Assembly (NCBI GenBank): GCA_964347995.1 | Contig: CAYGBA010000014.1 | Location: 1 to 31,231 of the forward strand | Reading direction: 5' to 3' | Origin: GCA-020348365 sp964347995 | GTDB lineage: Archaea; Thermoproteota; Bathyarchaeia; Bathyarchaeales; Bathyarchaeaceae | DNA: 31,231 bases | Shown here: positions 1 to 7,642 of the stretch, in pieces | Layout: each line of letters begins with the position of its first letter | Numbering within the stretch: the first letter of the stretch is position 1 | Notes under the pieces: model-generated | What the model saw: only the letters and a program-made list of their open reading frames with translations | What the model was told of the DNA's origin: nothing | Database searches by the model: none | Program-made: the position numbers and the translations under genes

Positions 1-313
1 TGGTGATGTTCCCGCCTTCTGGCGGATCAATGATGAACGTAACCGTGCATTCAGTTCGTCTGAAGGTGGCTTTGATGGTGCCTCCGCATTTGATGTGGAA
101 GGTTAGCTCGTTGCCGACTTCGCTTGTGACGTCGAGGTTGCCGGTGACCTCCCAACCGACGAATTCATAGCCTTCGTGAGCGTTGGCGATGGCCGTCAGA
201 GTGGTGCAGTAATCCCAGGTGTCAGATTCGCCGTTGAGGTAGGTCTGGCCGCCGACGATGGTGATGTTCCCGCCTTCTGGCGGATCAATGATGAACGTAA
301 CCGTGCATTCAGT
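1..313 (-). repeat. Tandem 258-nt (86-aa) repeat in the VWA protein gene
   Basis: Bases 1-55 are identical to bases 259-313, a period of 258 nt. At protein level the unit starts at Cys471 (307 on the minus strand) and restarts at Cys557, both with the residues CTVTFIIDPPEGGNIT. Exact nucleotide identity over 55 nt between units indicates recent duplication or gene conversion. More units may lie beyond the left edge. Confidence 0.9.
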
Positions 314-1717
314 GATGACTTCTACTGTGGCGTCGTCGAGGTCGGTAACTGGGTAGTTCCATGGGTCCAAGCCCGTAGCGTTTCCCCAGTTGGTTACGGT
401 TTCTGTGGGCCAGGCTTCATGTGTGAACGTCTCTTTCTGTCCCACATCCAAGTCGAAGGGTCCAGCAATTTTGCCGTATTTGTCGTCTGTTAAGTTGACG
501 TTGTGTAGTGGGTATGGTCCTGGGTTGGTGACTTCATAGGTGTAGACGACCTTTTCGCCAGCGTGTATAAGCGTCGGGTCCACTGTCTTGTTTAGCTCGA
601 TGGCTGATTCGCACACCCTGTACAGATAAACCTCTGGATTCGGGAAGTCTAGGCTTGCAGGATTCCCTTCGGAGTCGGTGTATGTGAGATTCGCCTCAAG
701 GTTCGTTGCGTAGTTTCCTTCCAGTCCTCTTATTGGGCGTATCTTGTACTGAAATGTTTTGGTTTCACTGCCGAGTTCATCGAACTCCCAAGTTATCGTG
801 TTTCCTATGACTGACGTAGGAGGCGGATTGATGGAACCTGCAACAATGACGAACTCGTCTTCCACTATATCTGTAATCTTTAGGTCAGTGCCTGCGGGCT
901 TTATCTCTGCTGCTATTGCTGCGTATATGTCTTCTAAGTATCCGGGTGTGGCTGCGTCGAAGAAATGCTCAGGTGATGTTGCCATCTGTTCTAGGGTGTC
1001 TCTCGCGACAGCTTCGGAGACTCCAAGAGCGGCCAGATTCAAACCAATCGTGAAAACCACGGTTCCTGCATCCTTGGCTGCTTGTGCCTCCTGTATGGCC
1101 TTTAAAGTGCTTTCAGTATGAACCATGGGCCAAGTTGCAGTGCTATGTGTGATTCCCGTGCCAAAATCCGTCCATCGGTTTGCTACTCCATCGGTTAGTA
1201 CGATCATGACATCCGTAGCGTGGTTACGACCGTTTGTTGCCAATTCCTCTTGAGCTATGTGAACGGCTGCCATGATGTTCGTGTACTCTCCGTCAGACAA
1301 CCAGTCGATTGCTGACTTAGCTAGGGCTGGGTTGCCTGTCAGTCCTTGGTCGAGGCTTGCAGTAGTGGAATAGGAACTGATTCCAACCCAGTCGCTTGTG
1401 GCTGGGTCTCCGGTGAAGCTGAGCTTGTCGACAAAGGATTTCGCTGCGGCTTTGGCTGCGTTCAGTGGGTAGCCATTCATGCTGCCAGAGCGGTCGATCA
1501 CTAACATAACGTCCACGGGGCCTCCAACTCCTGTGCCGTTCACAGTGAGAATCACGAGGATCTCTTGGCCACAAGTAATCTCGTAGGGTGTGGCGGTTTT
1601 GTTTACAGTCACGTTTTCGTCTATGCTTTGAGCTTGGATGATTGTGAGTGTAGCGCTTGTTGTTAAGGTCGAAACTATTAGTAGAGCAATGAAGAGCGTT
1701 GAAAGATGTTTCCTCAA
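1..1717 (-). CDS. Secreted VWA-domain surface protein with InlB-like repeats (C-terminus beyond window)
   Basis: Reading the minus strand from a TTG start gives 572 codons with no stop, so the gene runs off the left edge. The TTG is chosen because a GGAGG ribosome binding site lies 7 nt upstream and the first 30 residues form a signal peptide (basic RKH, then a hydrophobic stretch, ending near AQS). Residues 65-275 are a von Willebrand factor A domain with a complete MIDAS: D75-x-S77-x-S79, T146 and D176 (LTDG). Residues 370-470 resemble a DUF11-type beta-sandwich (HAGEKVVYTYEVTNPG). From C471 on, 86-residue units resembling the divergent InlB B-repeat (EGYEFVGWEV) begin. VWA domains bind metal and mediate adhesion or protein-protein contact outside the cell; the ligand here is unknown. 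Many N-x-S/T sequons suggest a glycosylated surface protein. Confidence 0.85.
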   Translation of the reverse strand, partial: MRKHLSTLFIALLIVSTLTTSATLTIIQAQSIDENVTVNKTATPYEITCGQEILVILTVNGTGVGGPVDVMLVIDRSGSMNGYPLNAAKAAAKSFVDKLSFTGDPATSDWVGISSYSTTASLDQGLTGNPALAKSAIDWLSDGEYTNIMAAVHIAQEELATNGRNHATDVMIVLTDGVANRWTDFGTGITHSTATWPMVHTESTLKAIQEAQAAKDAGTVVFTIGLNLAALGVSEAVARDTLEQMATSPEHFFDAATPGYLEDIYAAIAAEIKPAGTDLKITDIVEDEFVIVAGSINPPPTSVIGNTITWEFDELGSETKTFQYKIRPIRGLEGNYATNLEANLTYTDSEGNPASLDFPNPEVYLYRVCESAIELNKTVDPTLIHAGEKVVYTYEVTNPGPYPLHNVNLTDDKYGKIAGPFDLDVGQKETFTHEAWPTETVTNWGNATGLDPWNYPVTDLDDATVEVITECTVTFIIDPPEGGNITIVGGQTYLNGESDTWDYCTTLTAIANAHEGYEFVGWEVTGNLDVTSEVGNELTFHIKCGGTIKATFRRTECTVTFIIDPPEGGNIT

Positions 1718-1767
1718 TTTTTAGCCTCCATTCTTTTTTTTAGTTTAGGCTTCGATTCCGCTGCGCT

Positions 1768-1788
1768 ATGACATACGTCATATTTAAA
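1768..1788 (-). promoter_or_regulatory. Probable promoter and operator of the VWA protein gene
   Basis: On the minus strand a TATA-like TTTAAATA (1788-1781) sits about 68 nt before the TTG start, predicting a leader of roughly 40 nt. Directly abutting it downstream is an inverted repeat ATGAC-N4-GTCAT (1768-1781), in the place where a repressor would block archaeal transcription initiation. Both elements are seen in the sequence; the regulatory function is inferred. Confidence 0.4.
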
Positions 1789-1891
1789 CCTAGTGTTTTC
1801 CATGTTTCATTCTCCTTTCTCTTTACATAGACCAGAAGACGGCGCCTATTTAAACTATATTACAATGTAGGATATATCATGCCCAGTTGGC

Positions 1892-2020
1892 TTACACCAT
1901 TTTCTTGATGGCGATAGCTCCTTCATCTAGGCTCAGTGTCACGTTGAAATGCAGGTGCCTAGCATCTTCTTGCGGGTCTTGGGTAGAGAGTTTGCGGGCT
2001 GCTAATGGCTGCTTAGTAGT
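1892..2020 (-). other. Coding-like fragment in the 396-bp gap between the two surface genes
   Basis: The gap 1718-2113 has no convincing gene. One minus-strand frame is open for about 43 codons, ending in a TAA at 1892-1894. It reads plausibly as protein (for example HLHFNVTLSLDEGAIAIKKMV split over its last half) but lacks a usable start codon. It may be the remnant tail of a lost gene or chance. The gap also holds the promoter of the downstream VWA gene and the T-rich terminator of the 912-aa gene. Confidence 0.15.
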
Positions 2021-2070
2021 TTATTAGCTCGTGGGATGTAAGGCACGATTATGTTCTGACTGAGTTCTTC

Positions 2071-2098
2071 AAAATGGAGAAAAAGAAAAAAAAAGAGG
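2071..2098 (-). terminator. Oligo-T terminator after the 912-aa surface protein gene
   Basis: About 20 nt beyond the stop codon, the minus strand carries a run of nine T, a C, then five T, followed by another T-rich stretch. Archaeal RNA polymerase terminates at oligo-T tracts without needing a hairpin, and none is evident here. Confidence 0.55.
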
Positions 2099-2113
2099 TG
2101 TTTTTGGCGACTT

Positions 2114-4852
2114 TTAGCAGTCGTGTGGAGTCTTCTCGCTGATTGTGCCTAGGCGTTCTACGATGGTTATCTCTGGGTGCGTTGGGTCGTCTACTGGGTA
2201 GTCGATCTCTAGAATTATGTCAGTGACTCCCCGGTTCTCGCATTGAAGATACACGATTCCTTCGTCCCAGAGCCACTTGCTGGCGTAGTAGGTGTCGTCT
2301 CCGTCGTAGCCCCAGACTAAGAAGCCTACGGTTCCGTTAATGTCCTTGTAGACGGATATCACTGCGTGTCCGCTGCCGTAGATGGTTTTGTTCCAGCAGG
2401 ATAGGCTTAAGATTTTGTGCGCGTGTCCGATGTCTGAGGTCACGTATGCATTGTTAGCGAAGAAGGCATACGTGAATTCGTTGAAGTATTCTGTTCCTAG
2501 CTGCGCTATTGGTCCTCCTTCGAAGATCATGTTGCTGCTGGATACTGGTGTGGTGTGGCACCAGTCGTCGCGGAGGTGCGGTCTTCCTAGGGTGTCTCTG
2601 TAGTCGGCTTTGTCGCGTGTGTTACCTCTTCCCATTACGAAGGGCGAGTTTGGTCCCCAGCTTGCTTCTCTTATGTCCATGCCGGTCATTTTGACGTCTA
2701 CGTTTTTGATGGAGTCGAAGGCTTGGGTGACGTAGGCTGCGCCTGCGGAGTCAATGGTGGCAGCGCGCGTGCCCACAACGATCCATTCGTAACTTCCGCC
2801 CCATATCTCGTAGATCGCGTTGTATTCTTCGCCTGCCGTTACAGACATCGTGAAATTTAGCATCCCAGTCATCTCATCAATGCTATAGTTAGCTGGGTCA
2901 ACTATGGCTGGAGGCGATTCTCCGTCGACTTTTTTAACCACCAGTATACCACTCGTGCCGAAGCGGTCTGGGTTTAGCGCGATTGGCCAGTGCGATAGTT
3001 GATACATGGTCGAATTTGCTTCGTCGATGGTTATGAGGTCGATCTTCTCCTTACGCTCTACAGTTGAGTAAAGCACCTTTATCTCTGTTCCAGCGGGTGG
3101 CACGTTGTCGCCCGTTATCAGTATGCCTCCTACGTAATCAGGGGGGCCGCTGTTCGTCAATGTGTAGTTGTAGCCTCCAAAGAGGGAACTGTTACGCTCT
3201 GGCGTTCTTAATTCTCCGTCCCACATAACCCTTTCAGCAAAGCTACAATATGTTGTCCATTCTGCCTCGAAAACCCACGTATGTGTAAGGTTAAACCATA
3301 CTAGTTCGTCGGTTTCTTCGGCGGTGGTCACATTGTGGAAATCAACCCATCTCCGCGTGTCCTTGCGAACGGCGGCCCAAAGGTCGAAGGGAACGAAGGT
3401 TTCATCCAGCTGATACCAAACCTCATCGTCTATCACATCCTCGCCTATAGACCAATCTTCTGCTCCAGCGCTGTCGTCATCTGCGTCGTGCCTGTCCGTT
3501 AATCCATACATAGTTACTGCTCTAAACTGTCTCTGACGGTCTTTGTTCTCAAGGATGAAGCACCATTCACCGATCACGTAGGGCGTATCCGGCTCAGCAA
3601 CGTGATCGCTCATATCGTCCTCACCGCCGCCAGCAGGCGTTTCGTGCTTGTACACGACTGTAATGTAGTCGGTGTCAGCCGGCTCAACGTTAAACTCGAT
3701 ACTATCGGTTGCGCCGCCAGTCCATGTGTAGTCTACACCGTTTCCTGTTAGCAAGAGATCGTTCAAGTACACCATTGGTTCATCGCTGACTGCTCCTAAC
3801 CCTACAGGATACAGATCTGAGCTAGGCCAACCTAAATCTGGAAGTGATATAGTTCTGTTAGCAAATGACCCTAGGGCTTCCCACGTTTGGTTATACTCTT
3901 GCGTGCATAGTGAACTCAATATTGTGTCTCTGGTTACGTGCGTGGTTCCGTCCACCATTTTTCCAAACAATTGCGGCCAGAACGCCGCGAATCCTACGTA
4001 ATCTCCACCCTCATCAATCATCTGTGCTAGGTCATACCCAGTTATGTCATTGGTAGCATTATAGAAGTCGTGGTACTCATAGTCGTAATACGTGGACAGA
4101 TCGTCATAGAAGTGCGCGTAGCTGGGTGGCGCCGCTGTGGTGCCGATGTCCCATTCTCCGCGGTTGCTGAATTCAACCTGGAATTTCCTGCCGAACTTTC
4201 CCTTGTCCAATCTCTTAATGTCTTTGTACAGAATCACGTTCTTCTTGACCTTGTTGAACACAAACGTTATCGTTACACTAACCAGTGCATCGTCAGGTCC
4301 CTCGGCTTCATCGTCATACAAAGTGGTCTTCGTCAGAGCAACAAATCTTCTAGGTCCATCGTACAGAACCTTAATGTCATCCGTGGCCGCCCACACATTC
4401 GTTTTTCGTCCGCCGTAGGGCGTTCCTAGCGGTCCTTCCGTGCATGCTTCTTTCCAGTCTCCGCCGATGCCAGTTGATCCAGAGATGTCACTATACAGGG
4501 CAAAAGCCCACGCCCTCTTGTACATGTTTGCCAAGTCAGCGTAATGTATATCAATAAACCATCCTTGACTCCAGTCCTTCTCAAGCACGTTAGGATTCGC
4601 GAACACATCCATACCGTCATATTCCAAGCCCTGCTTGGCCACGCCGTTTATCAGCTCCCCATATTTAGAGAAGCCAAAGATCAGATCCTCTTTCGCATAG
4701 GGATAGAGCACATAGGAATCAGATGCCAGCACGCCGTTAACCGTCATGTTGTCTGCATCATAAACAGCAGCAGAGGAAATGAACATAGGAACGATCAATG
4801 TAACCGCGATTGTTATCGTCGCCAATATCGTAGTCAGCTTTTTTCTATTCAT
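2114..4852 (-). CDS. Large secreted acidic surface protein, S-layer-like candidate
   Basis: The 912-aa product starts with a clear signal peptide (MNRKKL, then a hydrophobic core to about residue 28, cleavage near SSA/AVYDA). No C-terminal membrane helix or anchor is visible; it ends in ...KTPHDC. The chain is rich in Asp, Tyr, Trp and Thr and has more than ten N-x-S/T sequons, as expected of a glycosylated extracellular protein. Three stretches share a beta-strand pattern ending in V-x-Y (near ITVVYKHE, IKVLYSTVE and YNAIYEIWG), suggesting repeated Ig-like modules. A GAGGAG ribosome binding site precedes the ATG, and a TATA-like CTTTTAAG lies about 70 nt upstream. I do not recognise a named family. 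Size, lack of catalytic motifs and the neighbouring VWA and glycosyltransferase genes make a surface-layer or sheath protein plausible, but this is inference. Confidence 0.75.
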   Translation of the reverse strand: MNRKKLTTILATITIAVTLIVPMFISSAAVYDADNMTVNGVLASDSYVLYPYAKEDLIFGFSKYGELINGVAKQGLEYDGMDVFANPNVLEKDWSQGWFIDIHYADLANMYKRAWAFALYSDISGSTGIGGDWKEACTEGPLGTPYGGRKTNVWAATDDIKVLYDGPRRFVALTKTTLYDDEAEGPDDALVSVTITFVFNKVKKNVILYKDIKRLDKGKFGRKFQVEFSNRGEWDIGTTAAPPSYAHFYDDLSTYYDYEYHDFYNATNDITGYDLAQMIDEGGDYVGFAAFWPQLFGKMVDGTTHVTRDTILSSLCTQEYNQTWEALGSFANRTISLPDLGWPSSDLYPVGLGAVSDEPMVYLNDLLLTGNGVDYTWTGGATDSIEFNVEPADTDYITVVYKHETPAGGGEDDMSDHVAEPDTPYVIGEWCFILENKDRQRQFRAVTMYGLTDRHDADDDSAGAEDWSIGEDVIDDEVWYQLDETFVPFDLWAAVRKDTRRWVDFHNVTTAEETDELVWFNLTHTWVFEAEWTTYCSFAERVMWDGELRTPERNSSLFGGYNYTLTNSGPPDYVGGILITGDNVPPAGTEIKVLYSTVERKEKIDLITIDEANSTMYQLSHWPIALNPDRFGTSGILVVKKVDGESPPAIVDPANYSIDEMTGMLNFTMSVTAGEEYNAIYEIWGGSYEWIVVGTRAATIDSAGAAYVTQAFDSIKNVDVKMTGMDIREASWGPNSPFVMGRGNTRDKADYRDTLGRPHLRDDWCHTTPVSSSNMIFEGGPIAQLGTEYFNEFTYAFFANNAYVTSDIGHAHKILSLSCWNKTIYGSGHAVISVYKDINGTVGFLVWGYDGDDTYYASKWLWDEGIVYLQCENRGVTDIILEIDYPVDDPTHPEITIVERLGTISEKTPHDC

Positions 4853-4876
4853 TTTTTACTCCTCTTTTACAATTTT

Positions 4877-5010
4877 CTTGCATGCATACATGCATTGCGT
4901 TCTAAAGGTTCCAAGCCATCCGCTTAAAAGTGTTACGCAACATGAAGCTATATTCTGTATTCTAGTTCTATCTCTAAGCGTCTCAGTCACTTCCTTGCAT
5001 GCATGAATAC
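4877..5010. promoter_or_regulatory. Divergent promoter region with repeated TGCATGCAT elements
   Basis: Between the divergent genes at 4852 (minus) and 5003 (plus), the 11-mer CTTGCATGCAT occurs at 4877 and again at 4994. The first copy is part of an inverted repeat ATGCAT-AC-ATGCAT (4882-4895). One copy sits just before each gene. A shared regulator binding both sites is a reasonable inference; the adjacent winged-helix-like protein is one candidate. Confidence 0.35.
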
Positions 5011-5779
5011 ATGTACCCTACAGGTTGTCCACTTGAAAGGGATAAGCGTTTTTTCGCTTTGTTTCATCGACTCTGTTGACTCAGTTGAAAATACATTAGA
5101 TAGGTCCCGTTCCTACGAAGATTTTTTATATCTTACTGTTGAAAGTATTGAAAAGAGAAGTGGCAACTTGTCTCAGACTAAGCTAACCCAAGGTGAAGCG
5201 CGCGCACTAGAGGAAAGCCTAAACTCCGACGTCAAAACGGTTAGTATACGTTTGCGACAAGGCGAATACCAGCACGACCTGGCAAAAGGAATCGCGTCCT
5301 TCCAACTGGAACTAAACTTTCCAGACGTTAAAGACCTAATAGAAAAATTGTACGGAGAGGAAAAAACAAACGAAAATCAGTTCATCCGAAACATTCAGAC
5401 AATCCTAAAGAAAATGGAGAATAACAACATCGTTAAGATATTACCAAAGAACAAGCCCTGGGAGCTACAAAGATATGCACTTTCAGGCTTCAAGTTCCTT
5501 GATGTTGAAAAAAATCTTGTAACTTTGGCTACAACCCAACAAATAGAGCGAACGCAACACCGGTTGCACTCCGCACCAAACTCATTAAAGGCGCAAATGC
5601 TCAAACCATCTTACATGAAGACAAAGATCTTGCTATCCATATTCTTAATAGTTATATCATATACGGTCGCTCTATGGTCCCTCCTACAGCCTATCATCAA
5701 TCCCATTATTTTCACGCCCGCTTTTAGCGCTGCTTTCACGTGCTCTCTCATCCTGGGAAAACTGCTTTCCCAAAAATAG
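5003..5779 (+). CDS. Membrane-anchored winged-helix-like protein
   Basis: The 258-aa frame has a poorly conserved-looking N-terminus. It then has a helix-rich central region (about residues 60-175) containing KDLIEKLYGEE, a run of basic and polar helices, and NNIVKILPKNKPWELQRYALSG, which resembles a winged helix followed by its wing. Two hydrophobic segments at about 206-224 and 232-250 form a C-terminal hairpin anchor, leaving the DNA-binding-like part in the cytoplasm. Membrane-tethered wHTH proteins are common in TACK archaea, but I cannot name the family. The start is uncertain: ATG 5003 lies inside the repeated TGCATGCATG element and has no ribosome binding site; a TTG at 5033 is an alternative. 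Divergent transcription from the large surface protein suggests it could regulate surface genes. Confidence 0.55.
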   Translation: MNTCTLQVVHLKGISVFSLCFIDSVDSVENTLDRSRSYEDFLYLTVESIEKRSGNLSQTKLTQGEARALEESLNSDVKTVSIRLRQGEYQHDLAKGIASFQLELNFPDVKDLIEKLYGEEKTNENQFIRNIQTILKKMENNNIVKILPKNKPWELQRYALSGFKFLDVEKNLVTLATTQQIERTQHRLHSAPNSLKAQMLKPSYMKTKILLSIFLIVISYTVALWSLLQPIINPIIFTPAFSAAFTCSLILGKLLSQK

Positions 5780-5810
5780 TTGCTGCCTTTCACAATAAGC
5801 TAAAGCAATC

Positions 5811-5818
5811 TTAAATAA
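5811..5818 (+). promoter_or_regulatory. TATA box of the beta-helix protein gene
   Basis: TTAAATAA centred near 5814 is about 28 nt before the GTG at 5843 and 37 nt before the in-frame ATG at 5852. This spacing predicts a leaderless or near-leaderless transcript; no ribosome binding site is seen. Confidence 0.45.
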
Positions 5819-5842
5819 TGTTGCCTTCTAACAATTGTCGAT

Positions 5843-7558
5843 GTGACAAAAATGAAGAAAACTGTCTTGACTTCACTTGCAGTTTTGTGTTTGTTATCCA
5901 CAGTGGTTCTGATAGGTGACAAAAAGCCCGTAAAGGCAGATCCAGACTTGATTTATGTTCCGACAGATTATCCAACAATACAGGAAGCTATCAGTCATGC
6001 AAATCCAGGGGACACAATTTTCATCCATAAGGGATCATACTATGAAAATGTTATCGTCAACAAGAGCGTCTCTCTTGTGGGAGAAGACATGGACTCAACA
6101 ATTATTGATGGCAGAGCAAATGGCAGCGTGATTTCTATAAGAGCTAATAACGTGAACATCAATGGCTTCACCATACAGAACAGCGGGTCAGTCGAATCGG
6201 ATAGCGGTATCTACATAACTTCAAGTGGCAACAACATAACCCACAACACAATAGCAAACAACAAGAACGGCATATACCTGTACTATTCCAACGGCAGTGT
6301 GATATCCGAGAATAACGCCTCGTCAAACAGTTGGTATGGAATCTACCTTCACTATTCTAATGACAACATGATTTCCGAGAATAACGCCTCGTCAAACTAC
6401 AATGATGGAATCAACCTGTACTGTTCTGACATTAATAGAATCGCTAACAACAAGGTCTACTCAAACAACAACGGCATATACCTGTACTATTCCAGCAACA
6501 ACATGATCGCTGGCAACAACGCCTCAGATAACGACTCTGGAATCTGGATACGTCAATTGTCTGGCAACAACATGATCGCTGGCAACAACGCCTCAGATAA
6601 CGAATATGGTATATACCTGTACTATTCCAGCAACAACGTAATCGTTAACAACAATGCTTACTCAAACAGAAACCACGGTATGTACCTACATTATTCCAGC
6701 AACAATAACACCATTTATCATAACAACATCGTAAACAACATGGGTCAGGTGTGGAGTGATTCTGTGAATGTTTGGCACTATAACGACGAAGGTAACTACT
6801 GGAGCGACTACACAGGGCAGGACCTAAATGGAGATGGAATAGGAGACGATCCCTACGTTATAAACGTGAACAACCAAGACAGCCGTCCTTTGATGGGAAC
6901 GTTCTCCAATTTCAAAGTCGCTTGGAAAGCGAAAACCCATCATGTCAGCATCATTTCCGACTCAACAATCTCTGATTTCAAATTTGAGATTTTGAGAGAA
7001 ACAGGGAACAAAATGATAGGCTTTCATGTCAGCGGTGAAGACGGTTCTGTTGGTTTCTGCAGAGTTATGATTCCTACTGAATTAATGAACTATTCATACA
7101 TTGTTCTGGTTGATAAAGAAGAAATCATCCCAACCTTGCTTGATTTTTCAAACAATATACATGCGTATCTGTATTTTACGTATGTCCACAGCAATCGCAC
7201 CATTCAAATATTTTCTTCCAGACTACTGTACTTGTACAACGAACTAATCAGCGAACACGTCAAGTTGAAAATGGATTTCCACAACTTGAACTCGACACTT
7301 CTTGAACTATTGGACAACTATAGTGGACTCCTAAGCGATTACAGTCAATTACTAGAAAGATATAGCACATTGAACGCATCCTATCAGGAGCATCTGCTCG
7401 ATTATATGGAATTGCAGGGAAATCATACTTCTCTTCTATTGGAAGAAACGCGAAATATCCGAAACCTAACGTATGTTTTGATAGCCACAACAACCATCTT
7501 CATCATAGCCGCAGTTTATCTATCAACATACGCGCACAGAAAGGTTTCCAGAAGTTAA
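5843..7558 (+). CDS. NosD-like right-handed beta-helix surface protein, C-terminally anchored
   Basis: The 571-aa product begins with a signal peptide (about residues 1-32). The N-terminal YPTIQEAISHANPGDTI segment is typical of NosD/CASH-type parallel beta-helix proteins, followed by about ten 23-residue coils (N-x-I-x-x-N-x-A-x-x-N-x-x-G-I-Y-L) to roughly residue 300. After GNYWSDYTGQDLNGDGIGDDPY comes a distinct beta-rich module (about 350-470). Next are a Leu-rich coiled coil (about 470-540), one transmembrane helix (about 545-561) and a short basic tail, so the protein is displayed on a stalk outside the membrane. Such beta-helices usually bind or process carbohydrate, but no catalytic residues are evident. 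The start is GTG 5843 or ATG 5852. The transcript appears leaderless. Confidence 0.85.
   Translation: MTKMKKTVLTSLAVLCLLSTVVLIGDKKPVKADPDLIYVPTDYPTIQEAISHANPGDTIFIHKGSYYENVIVNKSVSLVGEDMDSTIIDGRANGSVISIRANNVNINGFTIQNSGSVESDSGIYITSSGNNITHNTIANNKNGIYLYYSNGSVISENNASSNSWYGIYLHYSNDNMISENNASSNYNDGINLYCSDINRIANNKVYSNNNGIYLYYSSNNMIAGNNASDNDSGIWIRQLSGNNMIAGNNASDNEYGIYLYYSSNNVIVNNNAYSNRNHGMYLHYSSNNNTIYHNNIVNNMGQVWSDSVNVWHYNDEGNYWSDYTGQDLNGDGIGDDPYVINVNNQDSRPLMGTFSNFKVAWKAKTHHVSIISDSTISDFKFEILRETGNKMIGFHVSGEDGSVGFCRVMIPTELMNYSYIVLVDKEEIIPTLLDFSNNIHAYLYFTYVHSNRTIQIFSSRLLYLYNELISEHVKLKMDFHNLNSTLLELLDNYSGLLSDYSQLLERYSTLNASYQEHLLDYMELQGNHTSLLLEETRNIRNLTYVLIATTTIFIIAAVYLSTYAHRKVSRS
6306..6603 (+). repeat. 69-nt direct repeats encoding beta-helix coils
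   Basis: A 40-nt stretch at 6495-6534 recurs identically at 6564-6603. A 23-nt stretch at 6306-6328 recurs at 6375-6397. Both pairs are offset by 69 nt, exactly one 23-residue coil, so coils have been added by recent in-frame duplication. Confidence 0.9.
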
Positions 7559-7642
7559 GAAATTTTAGGGCGCATGCATGTCCTACATGAAACATCCAAA
7601 ATCTTATCTTGAAACAAGAAAATATAGCAGTAGAGCAACGGG

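Noticed and set aside
759..1121. 120-codon plus-strand frame in the VWA region
   Set aside because: Antisense to the VWA domain, whose MIDAS residues are clearly on the minus strand.
1714..1803. 29-codon minus-strand reading frame just upstream of the VWA gene start
   Set aside because: It spans the TATA-like box, the palindrome and the ribosome binding site of the VWA gene and has no domain; a promoter explains the stretch better.
4544..4927. 127-codon plus-strand frame opposite the start of the 912-aa surface protein
   Set aside because: Antisense to a well-supported secreted protein gene with a signal peptide; no domain or ribosome binding site.
6240..6720. Regular short repeats that might look like a CRISPR array
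   Set aside because: The repeats are in frame, spaced by 69 nt and encode beta-helix coils; there are no unique spacers and no cas genes.
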